Below are positions 53,225 through 63,027 of a DNA stretch of 64,000 bases, in pieces. Every line of letters begins with the position of its first letter. The first letter of the stretch is position 1. The position numbers were made by a program, and so were the translations under genes. The stretch spans positions 462,501 to 526,500 of the forward strand of contig NZ_JACJUO010000003.1 of NCBI RefSeq assembly GCF_014397025.1, read 5' to 3'. The notes beneath the pieces were generated by a model, which was not told the origin of the DNA, did no database searches, and worked only from the letters and a program-made list of their open reading frames with translations. This DNA is from Ochrobactrum sp. Marseille-Q0166 (lineage in GTDB: Bacteria; Pseudomonadota; Alphaproteobacteria; Rhizobiales; Rhizobiaceae).

Positions 53225-55696
53225 ATGGGCGACGTGAGGAATCAGAAACAAAGCAGATGCGGTTTCAGGCATCCTGGAAATGCAATATTGAAGCGATCTG
53301 CGGCAATTTTCGTGGCAACAGGATTGACTGGAGGGCCGGTCGGTCCGGTTTACGGCCAAGAGCCCACAATTCAGCGGGCTGCCACGGACATTAAGTTCAA
53401 CATACGAGCACAGGCGCTCGGCTCGGCACTCACCACCTATGCTGACAGGGCTGGCCTCAGACTGTTGCTTCCGTCAAGTGTTGTTGAAGGAAAAAGAAGT
53501 CCTGGTCTCAATGGAAACTATACGAGAGAGCAGGCGCTGGCTCGCCTTCTCGCGGGAACAGGTTTGAATTACCGTTTCACAAACGGGAATACCGTGACGA
53601 TTGTTGAGCCGCAATCTACCGGTGTCCTTTCTAGTAATGATTCTACTGTTCTTGAAACGATTGTGGTGCAGGGACAGGGTCCCACGACCGAGGGGACAGG
53701 TTCATATACAACGACGCAGATGAGCACGGCTACAGGGTTGCCGCTTTCGATTAAGGAAACGCCACAGTCGGTAAGCGTTGTGACACGTCAGAGGATGGAT
53801 GACCAGATACTGAATTCCACTGCTGATATATTGAAGACAACGACCGGTATTCAGGTACAGGAATGGGACAGTCAGCGCACCGAGCCATTCTCCCGAGGCT
53901 TTTATCTGGATAGCTTTCAGTATGACGGTGTGGCATTGAACAATCTGGACGCGATGTATGGCGAACATCGCTCCGATACGCTGCAATATGACCGGGTGGA
54001 GGTTCTTCGCGGCGCAAACGGTCTGATAACAGGCTCTGGGAATCCGTCCGGAGCCGTCAACTTTGTGCGCAAGCATGCCGACAGCAAAGTCTTGACCGGC
54101 GAGATAAGCTCGACCGTTGGTTCCTGGAAAGATTTTCGCGAAACTCTTGATGTAACCACTCCGCTGAACGCGGATGGGTCGGTTCGAGGCCGAGTCATTG
54201 TTTCGAGAAATGATAAGGATTCATTCATTGATCGGCAATCAACCCAATCCGGGCTATTTTACGGGATATTGGACGCTGACCTAGGCCCGGACACAAAGTT
54301 GTCTTTAGGGGCTGAATACCAACATCGAGATATAGACAGCGCGATTTGGTCCGGTTTGCCAATATTTTTCAGTGACGGAACGCGCACTCATTTCAGGCGT
54401 AGCCTGAACACCGCGCCAGACTGGGCTTATTGGGATACGGAAAACACTAACATTTTTGGCAGTTTCGAACATCGTTTTGAAAACGACTGGACCCTGAAAC
54501 TGGACGCAATTCATGTTCATAAGAAAGGCGAAGCAAAACTTCTTTACACCTGGGGGCAACCGGATCCTGTAACCGGTCTGGGCCTCGATCCATCACCTTC
54601 TTACTATTGGCATGATGCGACACAGACAGTGTTGAGCGCCAAGCTTAATGGTTCCTACGAACTGTTCGGGCGGCAGCACGAATTCTTCTCTGGTGCAACA
54701 GCCGATTGGATGGATGAAGATTATGCCTATTATCTGCCGGTGAACGCCGCACCGTTCGGGAGCATCTTTGAATCTGATGGAAGTTACCCAGAGCCGGGCT
54801 GGGGGAGCGAGCGCCTGCGCGTTTCGAAAATCGATCAGTTCGGCGCATATGCCGCCACCCGTCTGAACATCACCGATGAACTGAAGTTCATTGGCGGTGC
54901 GCGTTTTTCGCATATCGAGACCGAAACGGTGCGTAAGTGGACTGGCGCGAGTACGGCTCAGACCGAAGATGAAGTAACACCATACTTCGGCGTCACATAT
55001 GACCTGACGTCCAACCTCAGTGTATATGCGAGCTATGCTGACGTTTTTCGTGTCCAGACGGAACGAGACATTAACGATCAATATCTAGATCCCGTAACCG
55101 GCAGCAACATCGAGGCAGGCATTAAAGGAACCTGGTTTGACGATCGCCTGAATGGCTCGATAGCGATATTCCGCGCTATGGAAGACAACGTGGCGGTTGC
55201 AACAGGAGAGTACATCCCCGGCACGACGACACTTGCTTACCGTACTGCACAAGGCGTGGAAACCAAAGGGATCGAAGGCGAACTATCAGGAGAGCTGACA
55301 CCCGGTTGGAATCTCACTCTTGGAGCCACCGTGCTTGAAAGCAAGGACGGAGAGGGAAATGAGGTCAATACCACCCTTCCGCGCGAAATGGTTCGATTGT
55401 TCACGACTTACACTCTTCCCGGTGAATGGAATAAGCTGACCATCGGTGGTGGAGTGAATTGGCAGGGCAAGACTTATCTGCCAATCAGTACAACCACGGG
55501 AACAGTACGCTACACGCAAGCACCCTATGCAACTGTGAGCCTGATGGCGAGGTACGACTTCAACGAAACGGTTTCCGCTCAATTCAATGTCGAAAACCTG
55601 TTCGACAAGAGATACGTCCAGATACTGGAGGGCGACGAGCAAATTTCCTTTGGAGCGCCGCGAAGAGCATTCCTACGGCTCTCCGCGAAATTCTGA
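53225..55696 (+). CDS. TonB-dependent siderophore receptor with signalling (STN) domain
   Basis: An 823-aa outer-membrane receptor. A signal peptide leads to YGQEP; the STN signalling domain (about 55-120) is IRAQALGSALTTYADRAGLRLLLPSS, GNYTREQALARLLAGTGLNYRF. The TonB box ETIVV is near residue 142. The plug includes IKETPQSVSVVTRQRMDDQ and RVEVLRGANGLITGSGNPSG; the barrel ends FNVENLFDKRYV...FGAPRRAFLRLSAKF with a C-terminal Phe. The STN domain indicates that it transduces signal to FecR, and the plug motifs are those of hydroxamate siderophore receptors. Confidence 0.95.
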   Translation: MGDVRNQKQSRCGFRHPGNAILKRSAAIFVATGLTGGPVGPVYGQEPTIQRAATDIKFNIRAQALGSALTTYADRAGLRLLLPSSVVEGKRSPGLNGNYTREQALARLLAGTGLNYRFTNGNTVTIVEPQSTGVLSSNDSTVLETIVVQGQGPTTEGTGSYTTTQMSTATGLPLSIKETPQSVSVVTRQRMDDQILNSTADILKTTTGIQVQEWDSQRTEPFSRGFYLDSFQYDGVALNNLDAMYGEHRSDTLQYDRVEVLRGANGLITGSGNPSGAVNFVRKHADSKVLTGEISSTVGSWKDFRETLDVTTPLNADGSVRGRVIVSRNDKDSFIDRQSTQSGLFYGILDADLGPDTKLSLGAEYQHRDIDSAIWSGLPIFFSDGTRTHFRRSLNTAPDWAYWDTENTNIFGSFEHRFENDWTLKLDAIHVHKKGEAKLLYTWGQPDPVTGLGLDPSPSYYWHDATQTVLSAKLNGSYELFGRQHEFFSGATADWMDEDYAYYLPVNAAPFGSIFESDGSYPEPGWGSERLRVSKIDQFGAYAATRLNITDELKFIGGARFSHIETETVRKWTGASTAQTEDEVTPYFGVTYDLTSNLSVYASYADVFRVQTERDINDQYLDPVTGSNIEAGIKGTWFDDRLNGSIAIFRAMEDNVAVATGEYIPGTTTLAYRTAQGVETKGIEGELSGELTPGWNLTLGATVLESKDGEGNEVNTTLPREMVRLFTTYTLPGEWNKLTIGGGVNWQGKTYLPISTTTGTVRYTQAPYATVSLMARYDFNETVSAQFNVENLFDKRYVQILEGDEQISFGAPRRAFLRLSAKF

Positions 55697-55704
55697 GCGA
55701 GAAC

Positions 55705-56724
55705 ATGAAACATCGCCGTCTAATTCGCAAACAGAAAGGGCAATCGTCTCCTACAAACATGGGGCGGCGGCGTGTGCTCTTCGGCATGACGGCGATGTCG
55801 CTTGTCACCGTTGCGGACAAGGTTCATGGAGATACACCTTTTCCCGCCACCATCAGACACGCATTTGGCGTAACAAATGTTAGTCGTGAACCAGTGCGAG
55901 TTGTAACACTTGGCTGGGGTGGTGAGGATGCTGTCATAGCACTCGGAAAAGTTCCGATTGCAATGACTCGCTATCCTTATTGGCAAAGTGGTATTGCGGA
56001 TTGGAACATGGCGGGCATCGGTGCTTCCAAGCCGGTATTGTTGGGCAATAGTCTCGATTTCGAAATGATCGCGCTCTTGAAGCCGGATCTAATTCTGGCG
56101 GTCTTTTCCGGCATTGACGCTCTTGCTTACAAGCGATTGTCGCGAATTGCTCCGGTGGTGACATTTGAAAAGGCTCCTTGGTCGGCTGACTGGAAAGCGC
56201 AGATGCGTCTTGCCGGTCGGGCGTTGGGACGCGTATCAGCGGCACAGAACCTGATCAACAATACAGAAGAGAAACTGGATTTTCTTTGCCGAAAATATCC
56301 AAACCTTCAAAACAAAACCGCGGCATTGGTTGCGCATTTCCCGATGCAAGCCGGGATTGATGTTTACCTTGATGGAGATACGCGTTTCGATCTGTTGAAA
56401 TCTCTTGGTCTTGTAACGCCGAACACCATCGCCGGTTTGGGCAGAGCCGATAGGGGACGATATTCTGTGTCGATCGGACTTGAACGTGTAGATATCATTG
56501 ACGCAGATGTCATCGTCGGCTGGTTTGGACACGGGCTTCACGCTGCAATAAAGGCCCAGCCGATCCTTGCTACAGTGCCAGCAATCAAGAATGGACAGGT
56601 TGTTACGCTGGATTCGCCTGATGAAATCTGGTCCGTTCTGTCGCCGACGGCACCCTCCATTCTTCAAGGCTACCCACAACTCGTCAAGCGCATATCCGAA
56701 GTACTGGCAAGGACATTTCTGTGA
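55705..56724 (+). CDS. Periplasmic ferric-siderophore binding protein
   Basis: A 339-aa FecB/FhuD-type binding protein, with a Tat-like start (MGRRRVLFGMTAMSLVTVADKVHG; residues 19-45) after an extra 18 residues. The helical-backbone fold is shown by EPVRVVTLGWGGEDAVIALGKVPIAM, DLILAVFSGIDALAYKRLSRIAPVV and VTLDSPDEIWSVLSPTAPSIL. It hands the ferric siderophore to the permease pair. It starts 8 nt after the receptor stop, and its own stop overlaps the next gene. Confidence 0.92.
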   Translation: MKHRRLIRKQKGQSSPTNMGRRRVLFGMTAMSLVTVADKVHGDTPFPATIRHAFGVTNVSREPVRVVTLGWGGEDAVIALGKVPIAMTRYPYWQSGIADWNMAGIGASKPVLLGNSLDFEMIALLKPDLILAVFSGIDALAYKRLSRIAPVVTFEKAPWSADWKAQMRLAGRALGRVSAAQNLINNTEEKLDFLCRKYPNLQNKTAALVAHFPMQAGIDVYLDGDTRFDLLKSLGLVTPNTIAGLGRADRGRYSVSIGLERVDIIDADVIVGWFGHGLHAAIKAQPILATVPAIKNGQVVTLDSPDEIWSVLSPTAPSILQGYPQLVKRISEVLARTFL

Positions 56725-57572
56725 CAAACCTTAAGCATTCTCGACTTAACCGGCCTGCTCGCAACGACAATAGGAAAAGAGATTATTGTGAGCCTTACGT
56801 CGAGGATTACTTTTTTGGCGAAGCGATCATAGTCGAGAGATTGTCGCCATCGTTGATCCGGGTTGTTCTAAAGGTTGAAGACGGCGAACGGTTGGTACCA
56901 AGTGGTCACCCCGATGAATGGGTGCGGCTGGCATTGAAGCCGGACGCTCAGACGCCCGTAACGTTGCCTGTAAAAATGGAGAACGGCAAATGGGGCAGAC
57001 CTGACGGTTCGCAGCATTGCCCAAACCGTCCTTATACAATCCGCCGCTGGAACCCCGCCACATGCGAGATCACTATAGATATAGTTGTCCATGAAGATGG
57101 TGTCGCTGCTTCATGGGCCATGAATGCAAAAATCGGCGATGTGGTTGGCATCTGCAATCCGGAAGGCCGCTTCTGGATTCCCAGGGGCAGTCAGTGGCTT
57201 CTGATGCTGACCGACATTACCGGTATTCCGGCTGTTGGTCGTGTTCTGGAAGAACTGCCGGAAGGGTTTCGAGCCATTGTACATGTGGAAGTTCCATCGG
57301 AGGATGATCGGCAGGTCATAGCCACCAAGGCTGATGCTTTGGTTACCTGGCACGCCTGTCATGGTTTGAAGCCAGAACGGCCTGGATATACGGAGTTGCC
57401 GCGTATTGCGCGCACGATCACGGAGCTGCCAGAGGGTTCCGGCTATATTTACATCGCCGGTGAAGCGCGGGCGGTTTCTGATTGCCGCAAGCATTTCCGC
57501 GATGTGCTTGGCTTCGACAAGAACCGTATTGACGCCATAGGCTACTGGATCGAAGGGCAGGCGCGAGTTTGA
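56721..57572 (+). CDS. Siderophore-interacting protein (ferric reductase)
   Basis: A 283-aa FAD-binding protein of the SIP/ViuB family. GTG start overlaps the preceding stop. Motifs: VLKVEDGERLVPSGHPDEWVRLALKP, RPYTIRRWNPATCEITIDIVVHEDGVAASWA (FAD-binding RxYTxR), WLLMLTDITGIPAVGRVLEELP and YIYIAGEARAVSDCRKHF. Such enzymes release iron from ferric siderophores in the cytoplasm using NAD(P)H. Part of a run of overlapping genes with the importer. Confidence 0.93.
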   Translation: MTNLKHSRLNRPARNDNRKRDYCEPYVEDYFFGEAIIVERLSPSLIRVVLKVEDGERLVPSGHPDEWVRLALKPDAQTPVTLPVKMENGKWGRPDGSQHCPNRPYTIRRWNPATCEITIDIVVHEDGVAASWAMNAKIGDVVGICNPEGRFWIPRGSQWLLMLTDITGIPAVGRVLEELPEGFRAIVHVEVPSEDDRQVIATKADALVTWHACHGLKPERPGYTELPRIARTITELPEGSGYIYIAGEARAVSDCRKHFRDVLGFDKNRIDAIGYWIEGQARV

Positions 57573-58621
57573 GTGTTGTTGTTTCGCCTCACGACGATAA
57601 GGAAGGAACGGGATTTGTTATCGGCAACACCAAGCGGCTGACCGGCCTGCTGCTTGGTCTTGCTATGCTCGTAGCTATTTCGCTCACAAGCCTCCTGTTC
57701 GGTGCGCGACCAATTTCAGTATGGACGGCGCTCGGTGCGTTGTTCTCGCCCGATATGCAGTTGATTGATCACATAGTGGTTCGTGACTATCGCCTGCCGC
57801 GCACCTTGCTCGGCCTGCTTTGCGGCGCGGCTTTCGGCGTGTCGGGCGCGCTGATACAGGCCGCGACGCGCAATCCTTTGGCCGATCCGGGCATTCTCGG
57901 CGTCAATGCAGGAGCCGCCTTTTTCGTGACGCTGGCGGTTGGGCTATTCGGCTTTCATTCCATTGACGCCTATCTCTGGTTCGCCTTTCTCGGCGCGATC
58001 CTTGTCACTCTTGCAGTTTACGTGCTCGGGGCAGCGGGCCGTGACGGTGCAACGCCGGTTCGGCTTGTGCTGGCCGGCGTCGCGCTGTCGGCCGTGCTTG
58101 GTGGGATTGGATCTGCGATCACTTTGCTTGATCCGCAAGCCTTCGATTCCATGCGCTTCTGGTCCATTGGCTCGGTTGCCGGAAGGAATATGGAGATTGT
58201 GGCAACGGTCGCTCCGTTCATAGGGATTGGGCTGGTGATTGCTTTGATTGCCGCCCGTTCTCTCAACGCCGTGGCGCTCGGTGACGATCTGGCTCGTTCG
58301 CTGGGTGCCAACATTCTACGCGCCCGGATACTGACCCTCATCGCCGTAACCCTTCTGGCTGGAGCCGGCACCGCCGCTTCCGGTCCGATCGGCTTCGTGG
58401 GCCTGATGGTCCCGCATGTGGTGCGGTGGTGTACCGGCCCGGATCAACGCTGGATCATCCCCATGACTATGATCTATGCGCCGGTGCTGCTGCTGGCTGC
58501 CGATATTGGCGGACGCCTGGTCCTGTTTCCGGGCGAACTGGAGGCCGGCATCGTCACCGCCTTCATTGGCGCTCCGGTGCTTATCCTGCTTGCACGTCGG
58601 AAGAAAGCGAGTGGGTTATGA
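57569..58621 (+). CDS. FecCD-type iron-siderophore permease 1
   Basis: A 350-aa inner-membrane permease with about nine or ten helices, starting at a TTG that overlaps the reductase stop. Family motifs: RDYRLPRTLLGLLCGAAFGVSGALIQAATRNPLADPGILGVNAGAAFFVTLA, RLVLAGVALSAVLGGI and AASGPIGFVGLMVPHVVRW. It forms a heterodimer with the next gene's product; its ATPase is the third gene on. Confidence 0.93.
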   Translation: MSVVVSPHDDKEGTGFVIGNTKRLTGLLLGLAMLVAISLTSLLFGARPISVWTALGALFSPDMQLIDHIVVRDYRLPRTLLGLLCGAAFGVSGALIQAATRNPLADPGILGVNAGAAFFVTLAVGLFGFHSIDAYLWFAFLGAILVTLAVYVLGAAGRDGATPVRLVLAGVALSAVLGGIGSAITLLDPQAFDSMRFWSIGSVAGRNMEIVATVAPFIGIGLVIALIAARSLNAVALGDDLARSLGANILRARILTLIAVTLLAGAGTAASGPIGFVGLMVPHVVRWCTGPDQRWIIPMTMIYAPVLLLAADIGGRLVLFPGELEAGIVTAFIGAPVLILLARRKKASGL

Positions 58622-59679
58622 TAGCCGCCGTATCATCCCATCTCGATTTCGGCCGTTCCGTATACGTCCTGCGAAGTGTTGGTGGTCGTCTGTCGGCCCG
58701 GTTCGACAAGTTATCGATATTCACCGGTTTTGTGCTTGCTGTTATCGCACTCGGTATTGCCGGTCTTTCGCTGGCAAGCGGCAAGTATCCGGTCGCGTTG
58801 GCTGACGTGCTTGCCGCGCTCGCCGGTCGTGGCGACGACATGGTGCGAATGATCGTGGTGGAATGGCGTCTGCCGCGCGTGGCGCTGGCCTTCCTGCTCG
58901 GCGGCGCGCTCGCCATGAGCGGAGCGATCTTCCAGAGTCTCACCCGCAATCCGCTTGGTTCACCCGACATTATCGGCTTCTCGGCCGGCTCCTATACCGG
59001 CGCACTGGTGGTCATCCTGCTTCTGTCCGGCGGCTATTACGAGACGGCGGCTGGCGCGCTGATCGGCGGCATCGTCACGGCGATGGCCGTTTATCTTCTG
59101 GCCTATTGGCGCGGCGTGCAGGGTTTCCGCCTGATCGTCGTCGGCATCGGTGTGGCGGCGATGCTGTCGGCCTTCAACGCATGGATGATCCGCGAGGCAG
59201 ATCTTCAGGTAGCCATGTCTGCTGCCATATGGGGCGCAGGCTCGCTCAACGGCCTCGGTTTCGAACAGCTGGCGCCGGTTGTGGGGGCCCTTGCCGTTAT
59301 TACTCCGCTGACCCTCTTGCTTTCACGCCCGATGCGTCAGCTCGAAATGGGCGACGATGTGGCAAGAGCATCCGGTGTCAACGCCAACCGCACGCGGCTT
59401 GCCCTGATGGTTCTCGGCGTGGCGTTGACGGCAATCGTCACCGCCGCTGCCGGTCCGATCTCCTTCATCGCACTCGCCGCACCCCAGATCGCAAGGCGGC
59501 TGACCCGAGCCGCCGGTGTCGCTCTCATTCCATCCGCGCTGACGGGCGGTCTTCTGTTGCTTGCCGCCGACTGGGCCGCACAGCATGCTTTCGGCGTTCA
59601 GCTCCCCGTCGGCGTCATGACGGTCAGCATCGGCGGTCTCTACTTCATCTGGCTATTGATACGGGAGGGCCGTAAATGA
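58618..59679 (+). CDS. FecCD-type iron-siderophore permease 2
   Basis: A 353-aa permease, the partner of the preceding one: EWRLPRVALAFLLGGALAMSGAIFQSLTRNPLGSPDIIGFSAGSYTGAL, RLIVVGIGVAAMLSAFNAW and AAAGPISFIALAAPQIARRL. ATGA overlap with the upstream gene and four-base overlap with the ATPase gene show strict translational coupling. Confidence 0.93.
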   Translation: MIAAVSSHLDFGRSVYVLRSVGGRLSARFDKLSIFTGFVLAVIALGIAGLSLASGKYPVALADVLAALAGRGDDMVRMIVVEWRLPRVALAFLLGGALAMSGAIFQSLTRNPLGSPDIIGFSAGSYTGALVVILLLSGGYYETAAGALIGGIVTAMAVYLLAYWRGVQGFRLIVVGIGVAAMLSAFNAWMIREADLQVAMSAAIWGAGSLNGLGFEQLAPVVGALAVITPLTLLLSRPMRQLEMGDDVARASGVNANRTRLALMVLGVALTAIVTAAAGPISFIALAAPQIARRLTRAAGVALIPSALTGGLLLLAADWAAQHAFGVQLPVGVMTVSIGGLYFIWLLIREGRK

Positions 59680-60611
59680 CCAATTCTCAATTCCGGTCTG
59701 GTCGCCTTCACGTCGACAACGTAACCCTGCGCTATGACGAGCGGACGATTTCCAGAGGCCTGTCCGTCTCGATCCCGGATGGTTCCTTCACCGTGATCGT
59801 CGGGCCGAACGCCTGCGGCAAGTCCACGCTGCTCAGGGCATTGTCCCGGCTGCTCGTGCCTTCCGCCGGACAGGTGATCCTCGACGGGAGCAGCATTTCC
59901 GATCTTGCCGCGAAAGAGGTTGCCCGCCGTCTCGGTCTGCTGCCACAGTCATCAATCGCACCGGACGGCATTACGGTCGCCGATCTGGTGGCGCGCGGCC
60001 GCTATCCGCATCAGTCCTTCTTCCGGCAATGGTCAAAGGGTGATGAGGAAGCCGTCATCGCCGCGATGGAGGCAACCCGCGTCACGGATCTTTCCGGCCG
60101 ACAGATGGATGAACTGTCAGGAGGCCAGCGCCAGCGTGTCTGGATCGCAATGGTGCTGGCACAGGAAACGCCCATCCTGTTGCTCGACGAGCCGACTACC
60201 TTTCTCGATATCGCCCATCAGATCGAACTCATGGACCTGCTGGCCGATCTCAACCGTCAGGGTCGCACCATCGTCGCCGTGCTGCATGATCTCAACCATG
60301 CCTGCCGTTATGCCTCGCACCTGATCGCCATGAAGGACGGCATGATCGTCGCAGAAGGCAGGCCTTCAACCATCGTCACAGAACGGTTGGTTGAAGACGT
60401 GTTTGGCCTGCCATCCATCGTCATTCCCGATCCGATGTCAAATACCCCGCTGATCGTTCCGAAGGGGCGTGAAGTCCTGACTGGTTATCAGGCGATGGAG
60501 CGCTCCAAATCAGACTCCGGCGATTTTCGTTATGATCAGGGTGCAAGAAGTACCACACGAATTCGTCTTGATAGTAGAGCCTCTAACGGTCGGTGGAACC
60601 ACCGTGATTGA
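59676..60611 (+). CDS. Siderophore ABC importer ATPase
   Basis: A 311-aa ATPase of the FepC/FhuC type. Walker A GPNACGKSTLLRAL (about residues 43-56), signature LSGGQRQRVWIAMVLAQE, Walker B ILLLDEPTTFLD, and H-loop VLHDLNHACRY. The last 45 residues (SDSGDFRYDQGARSTTRIRLDSRA) extend beyond family length and look like read-through into noncoding sequence. Last of the importer run; a 60-bp gap precedes the exporter gene. Confidence 0.93.
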   Translation: MTNSQFRSGRLHVDNVTLRYDERTISRGLSVSIPDGSFTVIVGPNACGKSTLLRALSRLLVPSAGQVILDGSSISDLAAKEVARRLGLLPQSSIAPDGITVADLVARGRYPHQSFFRQWSKGDEEAVIAAMEATRVTDLSGRQMDELSGGQRQRVWIAMVLAQETPILLLDEPTTFLDIAHQIELMDLLADLNRQGRTIVAVLHDLNHACRYASHLIAMKDGMIVAEGRPSTIVTERLVEDVFGLPSIVIPDPMSNTPLIVPKGREVLTGYQAMERSKSDSGDFRYDQGARSTTRIRLDSRASNGRWNHRD

Positions 60612-60671
60612 ACTGTCTGAGCAATCCGCACCGTTGGAATCGAGGAAGGGCTAAATGAAAGGAGCAGCAGC

Positions 60672-62453
60672 GTGACTGATCTGCTGAAGCGCTTCGCCGC
60701 CTATTATCGTCCGCATCGCGGCCTGTTCGCACTGGACTTCTCCTCGGCCGTTGCGGCTGGCCTCCTGGAACTGGCCTTTCCCGTCGCCGTGACGCTGTTC
60801 ATCGACCGGCTCCTGCCAACGGGCCAGCTTGGTTTGATCGCGCTGGCTTCTGTTGGCCTGCTGCTCATCTATCTGGTCAATGCCGGCCTTCAGGTCATCG
60901 TCACCTATTGGGGCCATATGCTTGGTCTCAAGATCGAGACCGAGATGCGGCGGAAAGCCTTCGACCATCTGCAAAAGCTCTCCTTCGGCTTCTTCGACAA
61001 CCAGAAGACCGGCCATCTGGTCGCGAGGCTGACCAAGGACCTCGAAGAGATTGGAGAAGTCGCCCATCACGGCCCGGAAGACCTGTTCATCGCCATCATG
61101 ACGCTGATCGGCGCGTTCATCCTGATGATGTGGGTGCACGTACCGCTGGCGCTGATCACCGCGATCATCGTTCCGATCACGGCAATCGTCACCACGCTTT
61201 ACGGCAAGCGGATGATGGCAAACTCCCATGCGCTGTTCGGCCGGATCGGCGAGTTCAATGCCCGCATCGAGGAGAATGTCGGCGGCATCCGCGTGGTGCA
61301 GGCTTTCACCAACGAGGATCATGAACGGGCACTGTTCGCGGAGAACAATCGCAATTATCTCACAACCAAGCTGGAGTTCTACAGGACGATGGCGGCATCC
61401 ATGTCGCTGTCCTACCTGTCCATGCGTTTCGTGCAGGTGATTGTGATGCTGGCGGGCGCATGGTTCGTCGTGCGCGGCGAGCTGACCGCTGGCGGCTTCG
61501 TTGGGTTCCTGCTGCTGGTCGGCGTGTTCTTCCGTCCGATTGACAAGATCAACTCGATCATAGAGAGCTATCCGAAGGGCATCGCCGGCTTCCAGCGCTA
61601 CACGCGGTTCCTCGATACAAGGCCGGACATTGCCGACCGACCGGACGCACGTTCCGTCGAGCGGCTGAACGGTGATATCGACTATCACGATGTTCGGTTC
61701 GGCTACAGCCTGGACAAGCCGGTATTCGAGGGCCTGCACCTTTCCATCAAGGCAGGAGAAACGATTGCCTTTGTCGGCCCGTCCGGTGCGGGCAAGACCA
61801 CGATATGCTCGTTGCTGCCGCGTTTCTACGAGGTGACGGGCGGCGCGATCTTGATCGACGGCATCGACATCCGCGACATGACCTTGAAGTCGCTGCGCTC
61901 CAATATCGGCATCGTCCAGCAGGATGTCTTCCTGTTCGCTGGCACCATAAGAGAGAACATCGCTTATGGCCGGCTCGACGCTTCGGAAGCGGAGATTGCC
62001 GAAGCCGCCCGCCGCGCAAGGCTGGATGGTGTAATCGCATCGCTGCCTGCCGGTCTCGATACGATCATTGGCGAACGCGGCGTCAAGCTTTCAGGCGGGC
62101 AGAAGCAGCGTCTTGCCATAGCCCGGATATTCCTAAAGAACCCGCCGATCCTGATCCTTGATGAGGCGACTTCCGCACTCGATACCGAAACGGAGCGCGC
62201 CATCCAGCAGTCGCTTGCCGAACTGTCGCAGGGCCGCACCACATTGGTCATCGCGCACAGGCTTGCGACCATCGCCAATGCAGACCGGATCGTCGTGGTC
62301 GAGGACGGCCGGATTGCCGAAGAAGGAAGCCACGCGGAACTGATCGTCCGTAAGGACGGCCGCTACCGCCAGCTTCATGCCGCGCAGGGCAGCGACCGTT
62401 TCGCTGTCGCCAACGACCGGAATCCGTCCGTCGTGCCGCTTGCCGGCGAATGA
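60672..62453 (+). CDS. ABC exporter-type half transporter
   Basis: A 593-aa membrane-ATPase fusion; GTG start with GGAG upstream. Six helices in residues 1-310 (LDFSSAVAAGLLELAFPVAVTLFI onward), then ATPase with Walker A GPSGAGKTTICSLLPRFYE, signature LSGGQKQRLAIARIFL, Walker B ILILDEATSALDTETE and VIAHRLATI. A homodimer is likely. Placed in a siderophore uptake island it could import iron-siderophore like the mycobacterial IrtAB type, or export a siderophore; the sequence alone does not decide. Confidence 0.9.
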   Translation: MTDLLKRFAAYYRPHRGLFALDFSSAVAAGLLELAFPVAVTLFIDRLLPTGQLGLIALASVGLLLIYLVNAGLQVIVTYWGHMLGLKIETEMRRKAFDHLQKLSFGFFDNQKTGHLVARLTKDLEEIGEVAHHGPEDLFIAIMTLIGAFILMMWVHVPLALITAIIVPITAIVTTLYGKRMMANSHALFGRIGEFNARIEENVGGIRVVQAFTNEDHERALFAENNRNYLTTKLEFYRTMAASMSLSYLSMRFVQVIVMLAGAWFVVRGELTAGGFVGFLLLVGVFFRPIDKINSIIESYPKGIAGFQRYTRFLDTRPDIADRPDARSVERLNGDIDYHDVRFGYSLDKPVFEGLHLSIKAGETIAFVGPSGAGKTTICSLLPRFYEVTGGAILIDGIDIRDMTLKSLRSNIGIVQQDVFLFAGTIRENIAYGRLDASEAEIAEAARRARLDGVIASLPAGLDTIIGERGVKLSGGQKQRLAIARIFLKNPPILILDEATSALDTETERAIQQSLAELSQGRTTLVIAHRLATIANADRIVVVEDGRIAEEGSHAELIVRKDGRYRQLHAAQGSDRFAVANDRNPSVVPLAGE

Positions 62454-62469
62454 AAAGGGAGGAAGATGA

Positions 62470-63027
62470 ATGCGCCTGACCCGACAGTCGGAAATAGCCA
62501 TCGATATTCTGGTCGCCTGTGCCCAGTCGCTGGACAGGGTAATTCTGACCGCCGATGCAGCACGCTCGGCACATACATCGAAGGATCATGCTGCTCATAT
62601 TGTGAGGCTGCTTCTGCAATCCGGGTTTCTGTTCGCCGAGCGGGGCCGCTACGGCGGTATCGGTCTTGCAATTCCTGCAGAGGAAATTCTTCTTGGCGAT
62701 GTGCTGCGTCACGTTCAGCCTGATCTCGTGCGTCATGCCCAGAATCGAGACAGCGATAACGGACGGCAGACGGGTGACGTTAATCCGGTGTTTGTCGCAA
62801 TCGCGACTGTCGCCGAGACGACATTCCTCGACATAATGAACCGTTACAGCGTCGCTGATCTTGCTGCCAACAGAAAATCGAAGTCCTCAGCGAAGAAGAA
62901 CAACAAAGCTGTTTCGCTCCCCTGCAACGTTTGTGAATTGATGCACAGGGCAGTGCATATGCCGCAGCATGGAACACAGACCGAGGCCTATGACAGTGGA
63001 AAGGCAATGGTTTCTACCCATGGGTGA
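62470..63027 (+). CDS. Rrf2 family regulator without the usual cysteine cluster
   Basis: A 185-aa Rrf2 winged helix: MRLTRQSEIAIDILVACAQ, LTADAARSAHTSKDHAAHIVRLLLQSGFLFAERGRYGGIGLAIPAEEILLGDVLRHVQ. Iron-sulfur Rrf2 proteins (RirA, NsrR, IscR) have three cysteines near residues 90-105; here that region (HAQNRDSDNGRQTGDVNP) has none, and the only pair is LPCNVCELMHR near residue 156. Iron control of this island is the likely role, but sensing must differ. Confidence 0.85.
   Translation: MRLTRQSEIAIDILVACAQSLDRVILTADAARSAHTSKDHAAHIVRLLLQSGFLFAERGRYGGIGLAIPAEEILLGDVLRHVQPDLVRHAQNRDSDNGRQTGDVNPVFVAIATVAETTFLDIMNRYSVADLAANRKSKSSAKKNNKAVSLPCNVCELMHRAVHMPQHGTQTEAYDSGKAMVSTHG

Noticed and set aside
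60651..61739. 362-aa minus-strand frame opposite the ABC exporter gene
   Set aside because: It is antisense to a clearly coding ABC transporter and rich in His/Gln/Asp as expected of a shadow frame.
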